A stretch of 64,000 nt of DNA from G963708235 sp963708235 (GTDB lineage: Bacteria; Actinomycetota; Acidimicrobiia; Spongiisociales; UBA5794): assembly GCA_963708235.1 (NCBI GenBank), contig OY970200.1, positions 1,364,001 to 1,428,000 on the forward strand, given 5' to 3'. This document shows positions 28,447-37,204 of this stretch, in pieces. The notes below the pieces were generated by a model. It worked only from the letters and a program-made list of their open reading frames with translations. It searched no databases and was not told the DNA's origin. Numbering within the stretch: position 1 is the stretch's first letter; each line of letters opens with the position of its first letter. The translations under genes were made by a program, and so were the position numbers.

Positions 28447-29730
28447 ATGTGGGCAAAACGAACCATCACGGCGCTGCTCGCCGGCGCCATCCTGTTGACG
28501 GCGAGCCCCGCCGTCGGCAACGACACCGAACCGGCGGCCGATCCCGCCGTGATCGCCGAATGGAATGCCATTGCCGTGGCCACCATCACCGGAGCCGCAC
28601 CCAACGGCGCCGGCAAGGCGAACCCCGAGGCGTTCCTCTGGTACGCCTTCGTCCACACCGCCGTATACAACGCCGTCGTAGGTATCACCGGTGAGTTCGA
28701 GCCGCTGGGCTGGCAACCGGGAACCCCGCGCGACGCCTCACCCGAGGCGGCGGCGGCCGCCGCCGCCCATGAGGTGCTCAGCACCTACTTCGGGGCGAAC
28801 CCGACCATCGCCGCCAATCTCGATGTCGCCCTGGCCACCTCGCTGGCCCGAGTCCCCGACGGCGAGGCGGAGGATCGCGGGGTGCGGTACGGTCGGCAGG
28901 TCGCCGGTCGGCTGATCCGGATGCGGGCCGACGACGGCCGCAACGCACCGCTCACCTTCGACGTCCCGCTGGCCCCCGGTGTGTGGAGGCCGGCGCCTCC
29001 GGGGAACGCCCAGTTCTTCGCTCCGTGGCTGGGGCGGGTCGACCCGTTCGTGCTCAAGGGGCTCCGTCAGTTCCGACCGGGCCCGCCGCCGGCGATCAAC
29101 TCCGCCACCTATGTCGAGGAGTTCGAGGAGGTCCGCGACTTCGGCGTCAAGACCGGTTCGCTGCGAACCCCGCAGCAGACCGAGACGGCGTTGTTCTTCT
29201 CCGACCAGGCCATCGTCCCGCTCCAGGTGGGTGTCCGCGACCTGGTGACCCGCCAGGGGCTCAACATCAGCGAGAGCGCCCGGCTGTTCGCCGCGGTCGA
29301 GGTCAGCCTCGCCGATGCCGTCAATGCCGCCTGGGACGCCAAGTACCACTACGGATCGTGGCGTCCCATCACCGCCATCCGGTTGGCCGACCAGGACGGC
29401 AACCCGGCGACCGCCGGGATCCCCGACTGGGAGTCGCTGGTCAACACCCCGGCGTACCCCGACTGGCCGAGCGGTACCCCGGCCGCCATCGGAGCCCTGA
29501 GCACGGTGTTGTCCCGTCTCAGCGAAGACGGGTCGATCGACCTCAACCTCACCTCGGGAGCCGCCGGGGTCAGCCGTCACTACGACGACGCCGCCGTGAT
29601 CCAACAGGACGTGATCGATGCCCGGGTCTGGGCCGGGATCCACTTCCGGACCGCCGACGAGGTCGGTGTCGACCTGGGGGTCAAGGTCGCCAACTGGGCG
29701 CTGGACCACCACTTCGGAGCCATCAAGTAG
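28447..29730 (+). CDS. Secreted vanadium haloperoxidase-like (PAP2-superfamily) protein
   Basis: 427 residues from ATG 28447, preceded by GAGGAGG. A Sec signal peptide (MWAKRTITALLAGAILLTASPAVG) predicts export. The C-terminal half carries the vanadate/phosphate pocket pattern of the family: KYHYGSWRP (Lys299, Arg306), then PSGT at 341-344 where the family normally has PSGH, then ARVWAGIH (Arg393, His399). The missing first histidine is the acid-base residue in haloperoxidases, so normal halide oxidation is doubtful. Start and length fit proteins annotated 'vanadium-dependent haloperoxidase' in actinobacteria. It is divergent from the SARP-type regulator and followed by a small tautomerase gene. 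Confidence 0.8.
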   Translation: MWAKRTITALLAGAILLTASPAVGNDTEPAADPAVIAEWNAIAVATITGAAPNGAGKANPEAFLWYAFVHTAVYNAVVGITGEFEPLGWQPGTPRDASPEAAAAAAAHEVLSTYFGANPTIAANLDVALATSLARVPDGEAEDRGVRYGRQVAGRLIRMRADDGRNAPLTFDVPLAPGVWRPAPPGNAQFFAPWLGRVDPFVLKGLRQFRPGPPPAINSATYVEEFEEVRDFGVKTGSLRTPQQTETALFFSDQAIVPLQVGVRDLVTRQGLNISESARLFAAVEVSLADAVNAAWDAKYHYGSWRPITAIRLADQDGNPATAGIPDWESLVNTPAYPDWPSGTPAAIGALSTVLSRLSEDGSIDLNLTSGAAGVSRHYDDAAVIQQDVIDARVWAGIHFRTADEVGVDLGVKVANWALDHHFGAIK

Positions 29731-29803
29731 GCGCCGGGCCGCATCACCACACGAGATGTCGGCGGCGAGATCCGTCGCCGATCAGAAGGAAGGAACGGCA
29801 GCA

Positions 29804-30028
29804 ATGCCACTCATCAACGTCAAGCTGGTCGAGGGCGTCTTCAGCCCTCACCAGAAGCAGGAAATGATCTCCAAGCTCACCGACACCATGGTGGGGATCG
29901 AGGGAGAGACCATGCGTCAGGTGACGTTTGTCACCGTGGAGGAGGTCAAGTCGGGGGACTGGGGAATCGGCGGGCAACCGCTCACCACCCAGACCGTACT
30001 GGACCTCCAGGCGGGACGAACCGGTTGA
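29804..30028 (+). CDS. 4-oxalocrotonate tautomerase-family protein
   Basis: 74 residues. After Met removal the N-terminus is Pro (MPLINVKLVEGVFSPHQKQEMISKLTD), the catalytic base of 4-OT-type tautomerases, and the length is typical of the single-unit hexameric form. AGAAGGAAGG precedes the ATG. It lies 73 bp downstream of the haloperoxidase-like gene on the same strand and may be co-transcribed. Substrate unknown. Confidence 0.85.
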   Translation: MPLINVKLVEGVFSPHQKQEMISKLTDTMVGIEGETMRQVTFVTVEEVKSGDWGIGGQPLTTQTVLDLQAGRTG

Positions 30029-30046
30029 CGCCCCACTGATCAGATC

Positions 30047-30085
30047 GATCGATCAGACCGATCGATCAGACGGATCGATCAGATG
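30047..30085. repeat. Three tandem 13-bp GATC-rich units
   Basis: Units GATCGATCAGACC, GATCGATCAGACG and GATCGATCAGATG follow each other directly. They lie between the convergent tautomerase and methyltransferase genes. Each unit holds two GATC sites. No coding potential. Confidence 0.85.
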
Positions 30086-30158
30086 AAGTTGACCGGATGG
30101 TGCAATCTGGTGGGTGGCCCGCAGTGGCCATCCACCAGGCACCACCCGTCGGCGCCGG

Positions 30159-30201
30159 CGATCGGTTCCGGCCGATCGGTTCTGGCCGATCGGCCCCGAT
30201 C
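30159..30201. repeat. Second GATC-rich short repeat, about 14-bp units
   Basis: Three imperfect units of the form GGCCGATCGGTTCT, ending at and touching the methyltransferase stop codon. The unit differs from the array 75 bp to the left but is again GATC-rich and partly palindromic (GGCCGATCGG). The space between the two arrays (30086-30158) holds nothing recognisable. Confidence 0.7.
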
Positions 30202-30925
30202 AGCCGGCTTCGGCGGTGGAGGTGGCGGGGGCGCAGAGCCAGACCCGGGCCTCCCACAGCAGCCGGGAGCCCCGCTCGGTGAGCTCGACGATCCCGTCGT
30301 CGATGAGACGCTTCAGGCTCTTCGCCTCGGCCAGCGCACCGGCGAGGGGAATCGGGCGCTCGGTGAGCTTGATCAGGCTCCCGAACAGGTCACGGGCCAC
30401 ATCGAGGATCGCCCGCTCGTCCTGGAGCGAACCCGTGGGGAGAAACATCCTTCCCCCCTCGGCGAGGAATCGTCGGGCTTCGCTCAACATCCGCACCGGG
30501 AGCTCGGACCCTCGCGGCCCTCCGCCGGTCTTGGAGGGGAACCAACCGCTCTCTGCGGCGAGGGCATCGGGGATCCCGGAGACGTCGCCGATGATGACAT
30601 CGGCACGGATGTCAGCGGGGAGGGGGGCGAACAGGTCACCGTGGAAGAACTCGAGACGGTCGCCGACTCCGTGCGCCGCGGCGTTCTTGGCGCCCACCTC
30701 CACCACGTCGGGACTGGCGTCGACGCAGTAGACCCGGGAGGCGCCGAGTTTGGCGGCGATGATCCCGAGGATCCCGGTACCGCACCCGACATCGATCACC
30801 ACATCGCCCTCGCGGATGTCGATCACCTTGGCGACCAGTTGCGAGACGGTGGTGGGCAGGAACGTCTCGCCGGAAGCGGCGAGCTCCAGAGGACCGAGGC
30901 GACCTTTCCAGATGATCTGCTGCAT
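30200..30925 (-). CDS. Class I SAM-dependent methyltransferase (PrmA-like fold)
   Basis: 241 residues from ATG 30925 (MQQIIWKGRLGPLELAASGETFLP). Motif I DVVIDVGCGTGILGIIAAKLGA binds S-adenosylmethionine, followed by RVYCVDASPDVVEVGAKNA. The region after the next acidic strand (ADVIIGDVSGIPDALAAESGWFPSKTGGGPRGSELPVRML) suggests a carbon- or nitrogen-methylating enzyme resembling PrmA or small-molecule types. Substrate not predictable. A reading from 31015 would run through the 24-bp repeats upstream and is rejected. It is divergent from the PHP gene. Confidence 0.8.
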   Translation of the reverse strand: MQQIIWKGRLGPLELAASGETFLPTTVSQLVAKVIDIREGDVVIDVGCGTGILGIIAAKLGASRVYCVDASPDVVEVGAKNAAAHGVGDRLEFFHGDLFAPLPADIRADVIIGDVSGIPDALAAESGWFPSKTGGGPRGSELPVRMLSEARRFLAEGGRMFLPTGSLQDERAILDVARDLFGSLIKLTERPIPLAGALAEAKSLKRLIDDGIVELTERGSRLLWEARVWLCAPATSTAEAG

Positions 30926-30973
30926 GGCGTCGATTATGCCCGACCGGACGCCGCACCGCACCTTGTTTCTCCT

Positions 30974-31011
30974 GGGATGACCATCCCGGTTTCGCCTGGG
31001 ATGACCATCCC
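30974..31011. promoter_or_regulatory. Twin palindromes GGGATGACCATCCC between divergent genes
   Basis: Two identical 14-bp inverted repeats (arms GGGATG and CATCCC, 2-bp spacer) at 30974-30987 and 30998-31011, inside two near-identical 24-bp direct repeats. Centre-to-centre distance 24 bp. They lie 48 bp upstream of the methyltransferase start and 49 bp upstream of the PHP gene start. The geometry fits a dimeric repressor binding twice. Confidence 0.55.
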
Positions 31012-31059
31012 GCACACTCCCGGTCCGGCAAACCCGGACGACGGGTACCCTCCACCGCC

Positions 31060-31945
31060 ATGGGTGACTACCACGTCCATCTCCATCCCCACGGGCCGTA
31101 CGACGGCACCGGGCCGCCTCCCGGTGAGTACCCGGAAGGGCACATCGAGGCCTATGTGGAGGCGGCCGCCAAGGTCGGGGTCGCCGAGGTGGGGTTCACC
31201 GAACATCTCTACCGTTGTGTTGAGGCGGCCCCGGTGCTGGGTCGGTTCTGGGAGACCGAGCCTCATGGTGACCTCGCCGACCAGACCGCATCGTTCTTCG
31301 CCGAGGATCTGACGCTGTCACTCGAACGGTATGTCGATGCGGTGGTCGCCGCCCGGGACCGCGGGCTTCCCGTCCTGCTGGGACTCGAGGTCGACTACTT
31401 CCCGGACACCATCGACGCCGTGCTCGATCTGATCGATCCGTACCCGTGGGACTTCCTCGTCGGGTCGGTGCACTGGATCGGAGGCTGGGCCGTCGACCAC
31501 CCCGATGCGGTGTTCGAGTTCGATCGTCGTGGGGTGGACCAGGCCTTCGCCGACTACTTCGAGTTGGAGACGATGCTGGCGGCCTCGGGCAAGGTCGATG
31601 TCCTGGCCCATGCCGATGTGGTCAAGAAGGCCGGATTCGTTCCCACCGAGCCTCCGTGGGAAGCTCTACCGCAAGGTGGTCGACGCCGCCGCCGCATCCG
31701 GTACCGCCGTCGAGGTGTCCAGTGCCGGGCTGCATCAGCCGGTGGGGGAGATCTACCCGGCGCCGGCATTGCTGGCGATGTTCGCCGACGCCGGCGTTCC
31801 GATCACGCTCGCCAGCGACGCCCACCACCCCGCCGACACCGGGAGGGGGCGTCGGGAGGTGGTGGCCGCCGCCCGGGCCGCCGGATACACCACCCGGGTC
31901 CGTTTCGAGCGCCGCCGCCGCCACACCGTGGCGCTGGAGCACTGA
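31060..31945 (+). CDS. PHP-family histidinol-phosphatase (HisJ/HisK type), frameshifted
   Basis: Two frames combine to about 294 residues. Frame 1 from ATG 31060: YHVHLHPHG metal ligands, GFTEH, LGLEVDYFPD, FLVGSVHWIGGW, VDVLAHADVVKKAG. From about 31663 the reading continues in the next frame with LYRKVVDAAAASGTAVEVSSAGLHQP ... ITLASDAHHPADTGRG and ends at 31945. These are the ordered PHP motifs of histidinol-phosphate phosphatase. At TGGGAAGCTCTACC one extra base (31660-31664) breaks the frame; removing it restores PPWE-LYRKVV. Either an assembly insertion or a recent mutation. It is followed closely by the flavin-reductase gene. Confidence 0.8.
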
Positions 31946-31948
31946 CCG

Positions 31949-32518
31949 ATGCCACAGTCCGACCCCGTGGCGCAGGATCCCGTCGTCGCCGACCACGGTG
32001 GGACCATCCACGAGACCAACCCGTTCGCCACCCCCTCGGCGATGCGCGATCCGGTCCGCCGGTTGCGGGGCCGGATGCCGGCGCCGGTGACGATCGTCAC
32101 CGCCGGGGACGGCCCGCACCGCACCGGGCTCACGGTCTCGTCGCTGGTCGTCGCCGAAGGCACCCCCGGGCTCGCCTACTGCCTGATCGGGCCCACCTCC
32201 GACTTCCTCGATGTGGTCGCCGCCGACGGCCGGTTTCTGATCCACGTCTGCGAGATGGAGCATCGGGCGGTCGCCGACGTCTTCGCCGGGCTCCGTCCCA
32301 GCCCCGGTGGTCTCTTCGTGGACCGCGAGTTCACCCAGACCGCATACGGCCCCCGTCTCGCCGGGTTCGCCACCGTTGCCGAGTGCACCTTCCTGTCCGG
32401 ACGCGAGGAGAGCTACTCGACGCTCGTCACCGCCCGCATCGACACCGTCGAGGCCGGGAACCTCGACGACCCGCTGCTGTACTTCCGCGGCGCCTACCGC
32501 CGGCTCGATCCGGGATGA
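31949..32518 (+). CDS. Flavin reductase-like domain protein
   Basis: 189 residues. After a 30-residue acidic lead comes the FMN-binding split-barrel pattern of the flavin reductase-like family (MRDPVRRLRGRMPAPVTIVTAGDGPHRTGLTVSSLVV, LIHVCEMEHRAVADVFAGL, YFRGAYRRL). It probably binds FMN and either reduces flavin for a monooxygenase or acts as an oxidoreductase itself; no monooxygenase is nearby. Its stop overlaps the thrC start (ATGA), so it is likely translated in one operon with PHP phosphatase and thrC. Confidence 0.82.
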   Translation: MPQSDPVAQDPVVADHGGTIHETNPFATPSAMRDPVRRLRGRMPAPVTIVTAGDGPHRTGLTVSSLVVAEGTPGLAYCLIGPTSDFLDVVAADGRFLIHVCEMEHRAVADVFAGLRPSPGGLFVDREFTQTAYGPRLAGFATVAECTFLSGREESYSTLVTARIDTVEAGNLDDPLLYFRGAYRRLDPG

Positions 32519-33960
32519 CCGGCCCCGACCCGGTGCGGTATCTGAGCACCCGTGGCGGCACCGACCCGGCGTCGTTCTCCGCCGTGCTGGTGGAGGGGCT
32601 CGCCGCCGACGGAGGTCTGGCGGTACCGGACCGGATCCCGCAGCTCTCCAGCGACGATCTGGCCCGGTTGCGGGGCCGTCCCTACGCCGAGGTGGCGCTG
32701 GCGGTGGTGGAGCGCTTCGTCGACGACATCGATCCGGAGGTGCTCGGCGAGATCGTCACCGCAACCTACAACGCCGATGTCTTCGCCGCCCCCGACGTCA
32801 TCACCGTCGATCCGCTCGATGACGGGCTCCACCTCGCCGGTCTCTCCCATGGCCCCACCCTGGCGTTCAAGGACATGGCGCTGCAACTGGTCGGTCGGTT
32901 GCTCGACCATGTGCTGGAACGCACCGGCAGACGGCTCACCGTGCTCGGCGCCACCTCCGGGGACACCGGACCGAGCGCCGAGTACGCCATGATCGGGCGG
33001 TCCCGGATCGAGGTGGTGATGTTGTCCCCCGAGGGGCGCACCAGCCCGTTCCAGGCCGCCCAGATGTACAGCCTCGACGAGCCCAACATCGTCAACCTGG
33101 TGGTGCGCGGGGTGTTCGACGACTGTCAGGATCTGGTCAAGGAGGTCAATGCCGACGCCGCCTTCAAGACCCGTCACCACATCGGGGCGGTGAACTCGAT
33201 CAACTGGTCCCGGGTGATGGCCCAGGTCGTCTATTACGTTGCCGCCTATCTGCGGGTGGTCGACCGGGTCGGCGACGAGGTGAGCTTCACCGTTCCCACC
33301 GGGAACTTCGGCAACGTCTACGCCGGTTTCGTCGCCCGGTCGATGGGGGTGCCGATCCACCGGCTGGTGGTCGCCTGTAACGAGAACGACGTGCTCGACG
33401 AGTTCTTCCGCACCGGCCGCTACCGGGTGCGTGACCGCGGCGAGGTGGTGGCGACCTCGAGTCCCTCCATGGACATCTCCAAGGCATCCAACTTCGAGCG
33501 GTACATCCACCACCTTCTCGGCGACGACCCGGCGCTGACGGGGACGCTGTTCTCGACACTCGCCGATACCGGAGGATTCGATCTGGGGGGAGACCCGGCA
33601 TTCGACCGGGTCGTCACCGACGGTCTGGTGTCCGGGACGGCCAGCCATACCGAGCGGACCGCAACCATCGCCGACACCTACCGTCGCTCCGGCCGTCTCA
33701 TCGACCCCCATACCGCCACCGGGGTCAGGGTGGGCAGGGATCATCGCCAACCCGGGGTGCCGATGATCTGTCTCGAGACCGCCCAACCGGTCAAATTCGC
33801 CGGCGCCATCGAGGAGGCGGTCGGGTTTCTCCCCACCCCTCCCGCCCAACTCGCCGATCTGTTGGAACGCCCGCAGCGGTTCACCGTGATCGACGCCGAA
33901 CCCGACCAGGTCAAGGCCGCCATCGTCGCCCACGGCAAACCGCCCTCGGCGCACTCGTAG
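32515..33960 (+). CDS. thrC: Threonine synthase
   Basis: 481 residues, the length of the long E. coli-like class rather than the roughly 360-residue class. It converts O-phosphohomoserine to threonine with PLP. N-terminus YLSTRGGTDPASFSAVLVEGLAADGGLAVP, PLP lysine in LAFKDMALQLVG, then LGATSGDTGPSAEYAMIG and PTGNFGNVYAGFVARSMG. It starts within the stop codon of the preceding gene and ends 9 bp before rimO. Confidence 0.94.
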   Translation: MTGPDPVRYLSTRGGTDPASFSAVLVEGLAADGGLAVPDRIPQLSSDDLARLRGRPYAEVALAVVERFVDDIDPEVLGEIVTATYNADVFAAPDVITVDPLDDGLHLAGLSHGPTLAFKDMALQLVGRLLDHVLERTGRRLTVLGATSGDTGPSAEYAMIGRSRIEVVMLSPEGRTSPFQAAQMYSLDEPNIVNLVVRGVFDDCQDLVKEVNADAAFKTRHHIGAVNSINWSRVMAQVVYYVAAYLRVVDRVGDEVSFTVPTGNFGNVYAGFVARSMGVPIHRLVVACNENDVLDEFFRTGRYRVRDRGEVVATSSPSMDISKASNFERYIHHLLGDDPALTGTLFSTLADTGGFDLGGDPAFDRVVTDGLVSGTASHTERTATIADTYRRSGRLIDPHTATGVRVGRDHRQPGVPMICLETAQPVKFAGAIEEAVGFLPTPPAQLADLLERPQRFTVIDAEPDQVKAAIVAHGKPPSAHS

Positions 33961-33969
33961 ACTCCGCCC

Positions 33970-35310
33970 ATGGCCCCCAATGCCCCCACGGTGTGGCTGA
34001 CCACACTGGGCTGCTCGAAGAATCAGGTCGACTCCGACAAGGTCGAGGCGATGCTCGGCGAAGCCGGGTATGCCCAGGCGGCCTCCCCGGAGGCCGCCGA
34101 CGTGGTGATGGTCAACACCTGCGCCTTCATCGAGGCGGCCCGCCAGGAGTCGGTCGACACCATCCTCGAGATGGCCGACACCAAACGCGGCGACGCCCGG
34201 CTGGTGGTGATGGGGTGTATGGCGCAGCGGTACGAGACCGAACTGCGTGACGCCCTCCCCGAGGCCGACGCCGTCATCGGGCTGGAACGGTACGGCGAAC
34301 TGGTGCCCCACCTCGACCGGCTCACCGCCGGTGTCGGTGACGGCTGGCAACCGCTGCGGATCCGTTCGGCCCCGGTGGCGATGGATATCCTCTATCAGGT
34401 GGCCCGGCCCACCCCGTCCACCCCGTACGCCTACGTCAAGGTGGCGGAGGGGTGCGACAAGCCGTGTACGTTCTGTGCCATCCCGCTGTTCCGCGGCAAG
34501 CAGCGGTCGCGACCCCCGGTCAACATCCGCGACGAGATCGTCGCCCTTGCCGAGGGAGGGGTGGGCGAGGTGGTCCTGGTCGCCCAGGATCTCGCCGCCT
34601 ACGGACGCGACATCGACGCTCCCGGCGGGATCGTCGATCTGCTGAGGTTCGTCTCCGACGTCGACGGACTGCGGCGACTCCGGCTCTTCTACCTCTACCC
34701 CAAGGAGATCCGTCCCACCCTGATCGCCGAGATGGCGGAGAACCCGGTGGTCGCCCCCTACTTCGATCTCTCGCTCCAGCACGCCACCGAGCGGTTGCTG
34801 CGAAAGATGAAGCGACCGGGGAGCGGTCAGCGGCATCTCGACCTGATCGAATCGATCCGGCTGGCGTCACCGGATGCGGCGCTGCGCTCCTCGTTCATCG
34901 TCGGGTTCCCCGGTGAGACCGAGGACGACGTCGACGAGCTGGCCCAGTTCCTCACCGCCGCCAGGCTCGACTGGGCGGGTTTCTTCCCCTACTCCGCCGA
35001 GGAGGGCACACCCTCCGCCGGATACCCGGACCAGGTCCCGGCCACCGCCACCCAGGAACGGCTGCGGATGCTCCAGGAGCTCCAGGACGACATCACCGCC
35101 CTCGCCAACGCCCGTCAGACGGGGCGCCGTCTCGAGGTGCTGGTGGACCAGGTCGAGGACGGCTCGGCGGTGGGCCGGTCCTACCGCGAAGCTCCCGAGA
35201 TCGACGGCGTCATCGTCCTCGACGGGGGGACACCCGGCGCCTGGGTGACCGCCGAGATCACCGGCGCCTACGGCAACGATCTGGTCGGCGTGGTGCGGGG
35301 CCCGGCATGA
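33970..35310 (+). CDS. rimO: Ribosomal protein S12 methylthiotransferase
   Basis: 446 residues. A radical-SAM enzyme that adds a methylthio group to the conserved aspartate of S12. The N-terminal UPF0004 domain has its three cluster cysteines in TTLGCSKNQVDSD, VNTCAFIEAA and MGCMAQRY. The radical-SAM motif is GCDKPCTFCAIP, and a TRAM domain ends the protein (LEVLVDQVEDGSAVGRSYREAPEIDG). The PEIDG ending and CSKNQVDS separate it from the related miaB at 40.4 kb. It overlaps cinA by 4 bp. Confidence 0.95.
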   Translation: MAPNAPTVWLTTLGCSKNQVDSDKVEAMLGEAGYAQAASPEAADVVMVNTCAFIEAARQESVDTILEMADTKRGDARLVVMGCMAQRYETELRDALPEADAVIGLERYGELVPHLDRLTAGVGDGWQPLRIRSAPVAMDILYQVARPTPSTPYAYVKVAEGCDKPCTFCAIPLFRGKQRSRPPVNIRDEIVALAEGGVGEVVLVAQDLAAYGRDIDAPGGIVDLLRFVSDVDGLRRLRLFYLYPKEIRPTLIAEMAENPVVAPYFDLSLQHATERLLRKMKRPGSGQRHLDLIESIRLASPDAALRSSFIVGFPGETEDDVDELAQFLTAARLDWAGFFPYSAEEGTPSAGYPDQVPATATQERLRMLQELQDDITALANARQTGRRLEVLVDQVEDGSAVGRSYREAPEIDGVIVLDGGTPGAWVTAEITGAYGNDLVGVVRGPA

Positions 35311-36578
35311 TCGTCGAAACCATCGCCGTCGGCACCGAGTTGCTGCTCGGTCAGATCACCAACCGCAACGCCAGCGACATCGGGGCCCGACTCGCCGACG
35401 CCGGCTTCGACCACTACCGCCAGGTGGTGGTGGGCGACAACCTGGGCAGGATGATCGAGGCGATCCGCGAGGCGGTGGACCGCTCCGATGCCGTCATCAT
35501 GACCGGCGGCATCGGTCCCACCCAGGACGACATCACCCGTGAGGCGCTGTGTGTCGCCGCCGGGGTGCCGATGCTGTTCGACGAGCAGTACGCCGAGGAG
35601 ATGCGCGAGATGTGGCGGCAGCGTGGTCGTCCCATGCCGGAGAGCAATCTCCGTCAGGCGGAACGTCCCGAAGGGTCGCAACCGCTTCCCAACCCCAAGG
35701 GCAGCGCCCCCGGCGTGCAGATGCGGATCGGTGAGACCTGGGTGTTCGCCGTCCCCGGGGTCCCCTCCGAGATGCGCACCATGATCGACACCCATGTCAT
35801 CCCGTTCCTGCGGACCGTCGGTGGCGGTGCCGCGGTCACCGTCCACAGCCGTCTGCTGCGGACCTGGGGGGAGTCGGAGGGTTGGGTGGGTGAGCAGGTC
35901 GCCGATCTGTACGCCTCGCTGAAGAACCCCACCCTGGCATTCCTGGCCAGCGCCGGAGAGATCAAGGTGCGGCTCACCGCCCAGGCTCCGGACCGTGCCG
36001 CCGCCGAGACGCTGATCGCACCGGTCGAGGCGGAGATCCGTTCCCGGCTGGGGGACCGGGTGTTCGGGGTCGACGACGAGACCATCGAGATCGTCCTCGC
36101 CCGTGAGCTGGCGATGCGGGGATGGTCGATCGCCACCGCCGAGTCGGCCACCGGAGGGCTGGTCGCCTCGAGGATCGCCGGGGTCCCCGGGATCTCGGCG
36201 CAGTTCCGCGGCTCGGTCGTCGCCTACGCCACCGATCTCAAGACCCAGCTTCTTGCGGTCGACGCCGGGATCATCGACCGCCACGGGGTGGTCAGCGAGG
36301 CCACCGCCGTCGCCATGGCCGAGGGCGCCGCCGAGCGGCTGTCGGCCGATGTCGCCGTCGCCGTCACCGGTTCGGCCGGACCCGAACCCCAGGACCGACC
36401 GGTCGGGACGATCGTCATCGCCGTCCGTACCCCCGAGGGCACCCACGCCCATACGATGCGGATGCCGGGTGACCGCGAGCGGGTCCGCACCTATGCCGCC
36501 ACCGCCGCCCTCCATCTCGCCCGACTCGCCATCGTGGGCAGCTGGTGGCCCGATCCTGTCGAGGATGTGGTCCGGTGA
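35307..36578 (+). CDS. cinA: CinA-family protein (NMN amidohydrolase / ADP-ribose pyrophosphatase type)
   Basis: 423 residues. The N-terminal molybdopterin-binding-like domain (ETIAVGTELLLGQITNRNASDIGARLADAGFD, TGGIGPTQDDITREAL) is followed by a C-terminal nicotinamide-nucleotide amidohydrolase domain (ATAESATGGLVASRIAGVPG, VAVTGSAGPEPQDRPVGTIVIAV). The usual TAESCTGG motif reads TAESATGG, keeping the nucleophilic Ser. It may serve pyridine-nucleotide salvage. It lies upstream of recA, the position typical for actinobacteria and firmicutes. Both ends overlap neighbouring genes. Confidence 0.94.
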   Translation: MIVETIAVGTELLLGQITNRNASDIGARLADAGFDHYRQVVVGDNLGRMIEAIREAVDRSDAVIMTGGIGPTQDDITREALCVAAGVPMLFDEQYAEEMREMWRQRGRPMPESNLRQAERPEGSQPLPNPKGSAPGVQMRIGETWVFAVPGVPSEMRTMIDTHVIPFLRTVGGGAAVTVHSRLLRTWGESEGWVGEQVADLYASLKNPTLAFLASAGEIKVRLTAQAPDRAAAETLIAPVEAEIRSRLGDRVFGVDDETIEIVLARELAMRGWSIATAESATGGLVASRIAGVPGISAQFRGSVVAYATDLKTQLLAVDAGIIDRHGVVSEATAVAMAEGAAERLSADVAVAVTGSAGPEPQDRPVGTIVIAVRTPEGTHAHTMRMPGDRERVRTYAATAALHLARLAIVGSWWPDPVEDVVR

Positions 36579-37153
36579 CGGGTCGACCTCCCGGTCGACA
36601 CCTCGTCGAGCGACTCTTCCTCGCCGTCGAGTTGGACGACGAGACGCGCCATGCCCTCGCCGCCAGGCTCGACCCCTTCCTCGGAGGAGGGGCGCTTCCG
36701 GGGCGACCGGTCCCCATCGAGAACTGGCATGTGACCCTCCGATTCCTCGGGGACACCTCTGCGGTGCAACGTGACCTGGCGTTGGAGCGGCTCACCCGCC
36801 ACCACATCGGACGCCCGTTCCGGGTCCGCTTCGGGGGGCTCGGTGCGTTCCCCGATCCGCAGCGGGCCTCGGTGGTGTGGCTCGGGGTCTCCGGTGGCGC
36901 CGAAGATCTCGTCGATCTGGCGGCTGCGGCCGAGGACGCCTCCCAGGGGGTGGGGTTCTCCCCGGAGGAGCGACCCTTCCATCCCCATCTCACCCTGAGC
37001 CGGGTCCGCCCCCCCGAGAACGTCACCCCGCTGCTCGAGGCGGTTCCCGCCGCCGGGGTCTCGATGACCGTCGACGCCGTGGTGTTGTACCGCAGCATCC
37101 TGACCGACGGACCCGCCCGCTACGAGGTGGTCGAGCGCATCCCGATGGTGTGA
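36575..37153 (+). CDS. thpR: RNA 2',3'-cyclic phosphodiesterase
   Basis: 192 residues from GTG 36575, which overlaps the cinA stop as GTGA. 2H phosphoesterase with the two HxT/S motifs: NWHVTLRFLG (about residues 51-58) and HPHLTLSRVR in the C-terminal half. The N-terminal HLVERLFLAVELDDETR is typical of ThpR. It opens 2',3'-cyclic phosphates on RNA ends. Last gene of the rimO-cinA-thpR run; recA begins 217 bp later with its own promoter. Confidence 0.9.
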   Translation: MTGRPPGRHLVERLFLAVELDDETRHALAARLDPFLGGGALPGRPVPIENWHVTLRFLGDTSAVQRDLALERLTRHHIGRPFRVRFGGLGAFPDPQRASVVWLGVSGGAEDLVDLAAAAEDASQGVGFSPEERPFHPHLTLSRVRPPENVTPLLEAVPAAGVSMTVDAVVLYRSILTDGPARYEVVERIPMV

Positions 37154-37204
37154 TCTCCGCCCTGGACATTTCATGGGGAGACGGAGAGACCGGGTACTCG
37201 ACAC

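Noticed and set aside
31060..33960. A 966-codon open frame looking like a PHP phosphatase-threonine synthase fusion
   Set aside because: The middle is out-of-frame Arg-rich noise covering the end of the PHP gene and the whole flavin-reductase gene. It results from the one-base insertion near 31663; thrC has its own coupled start at 32515.
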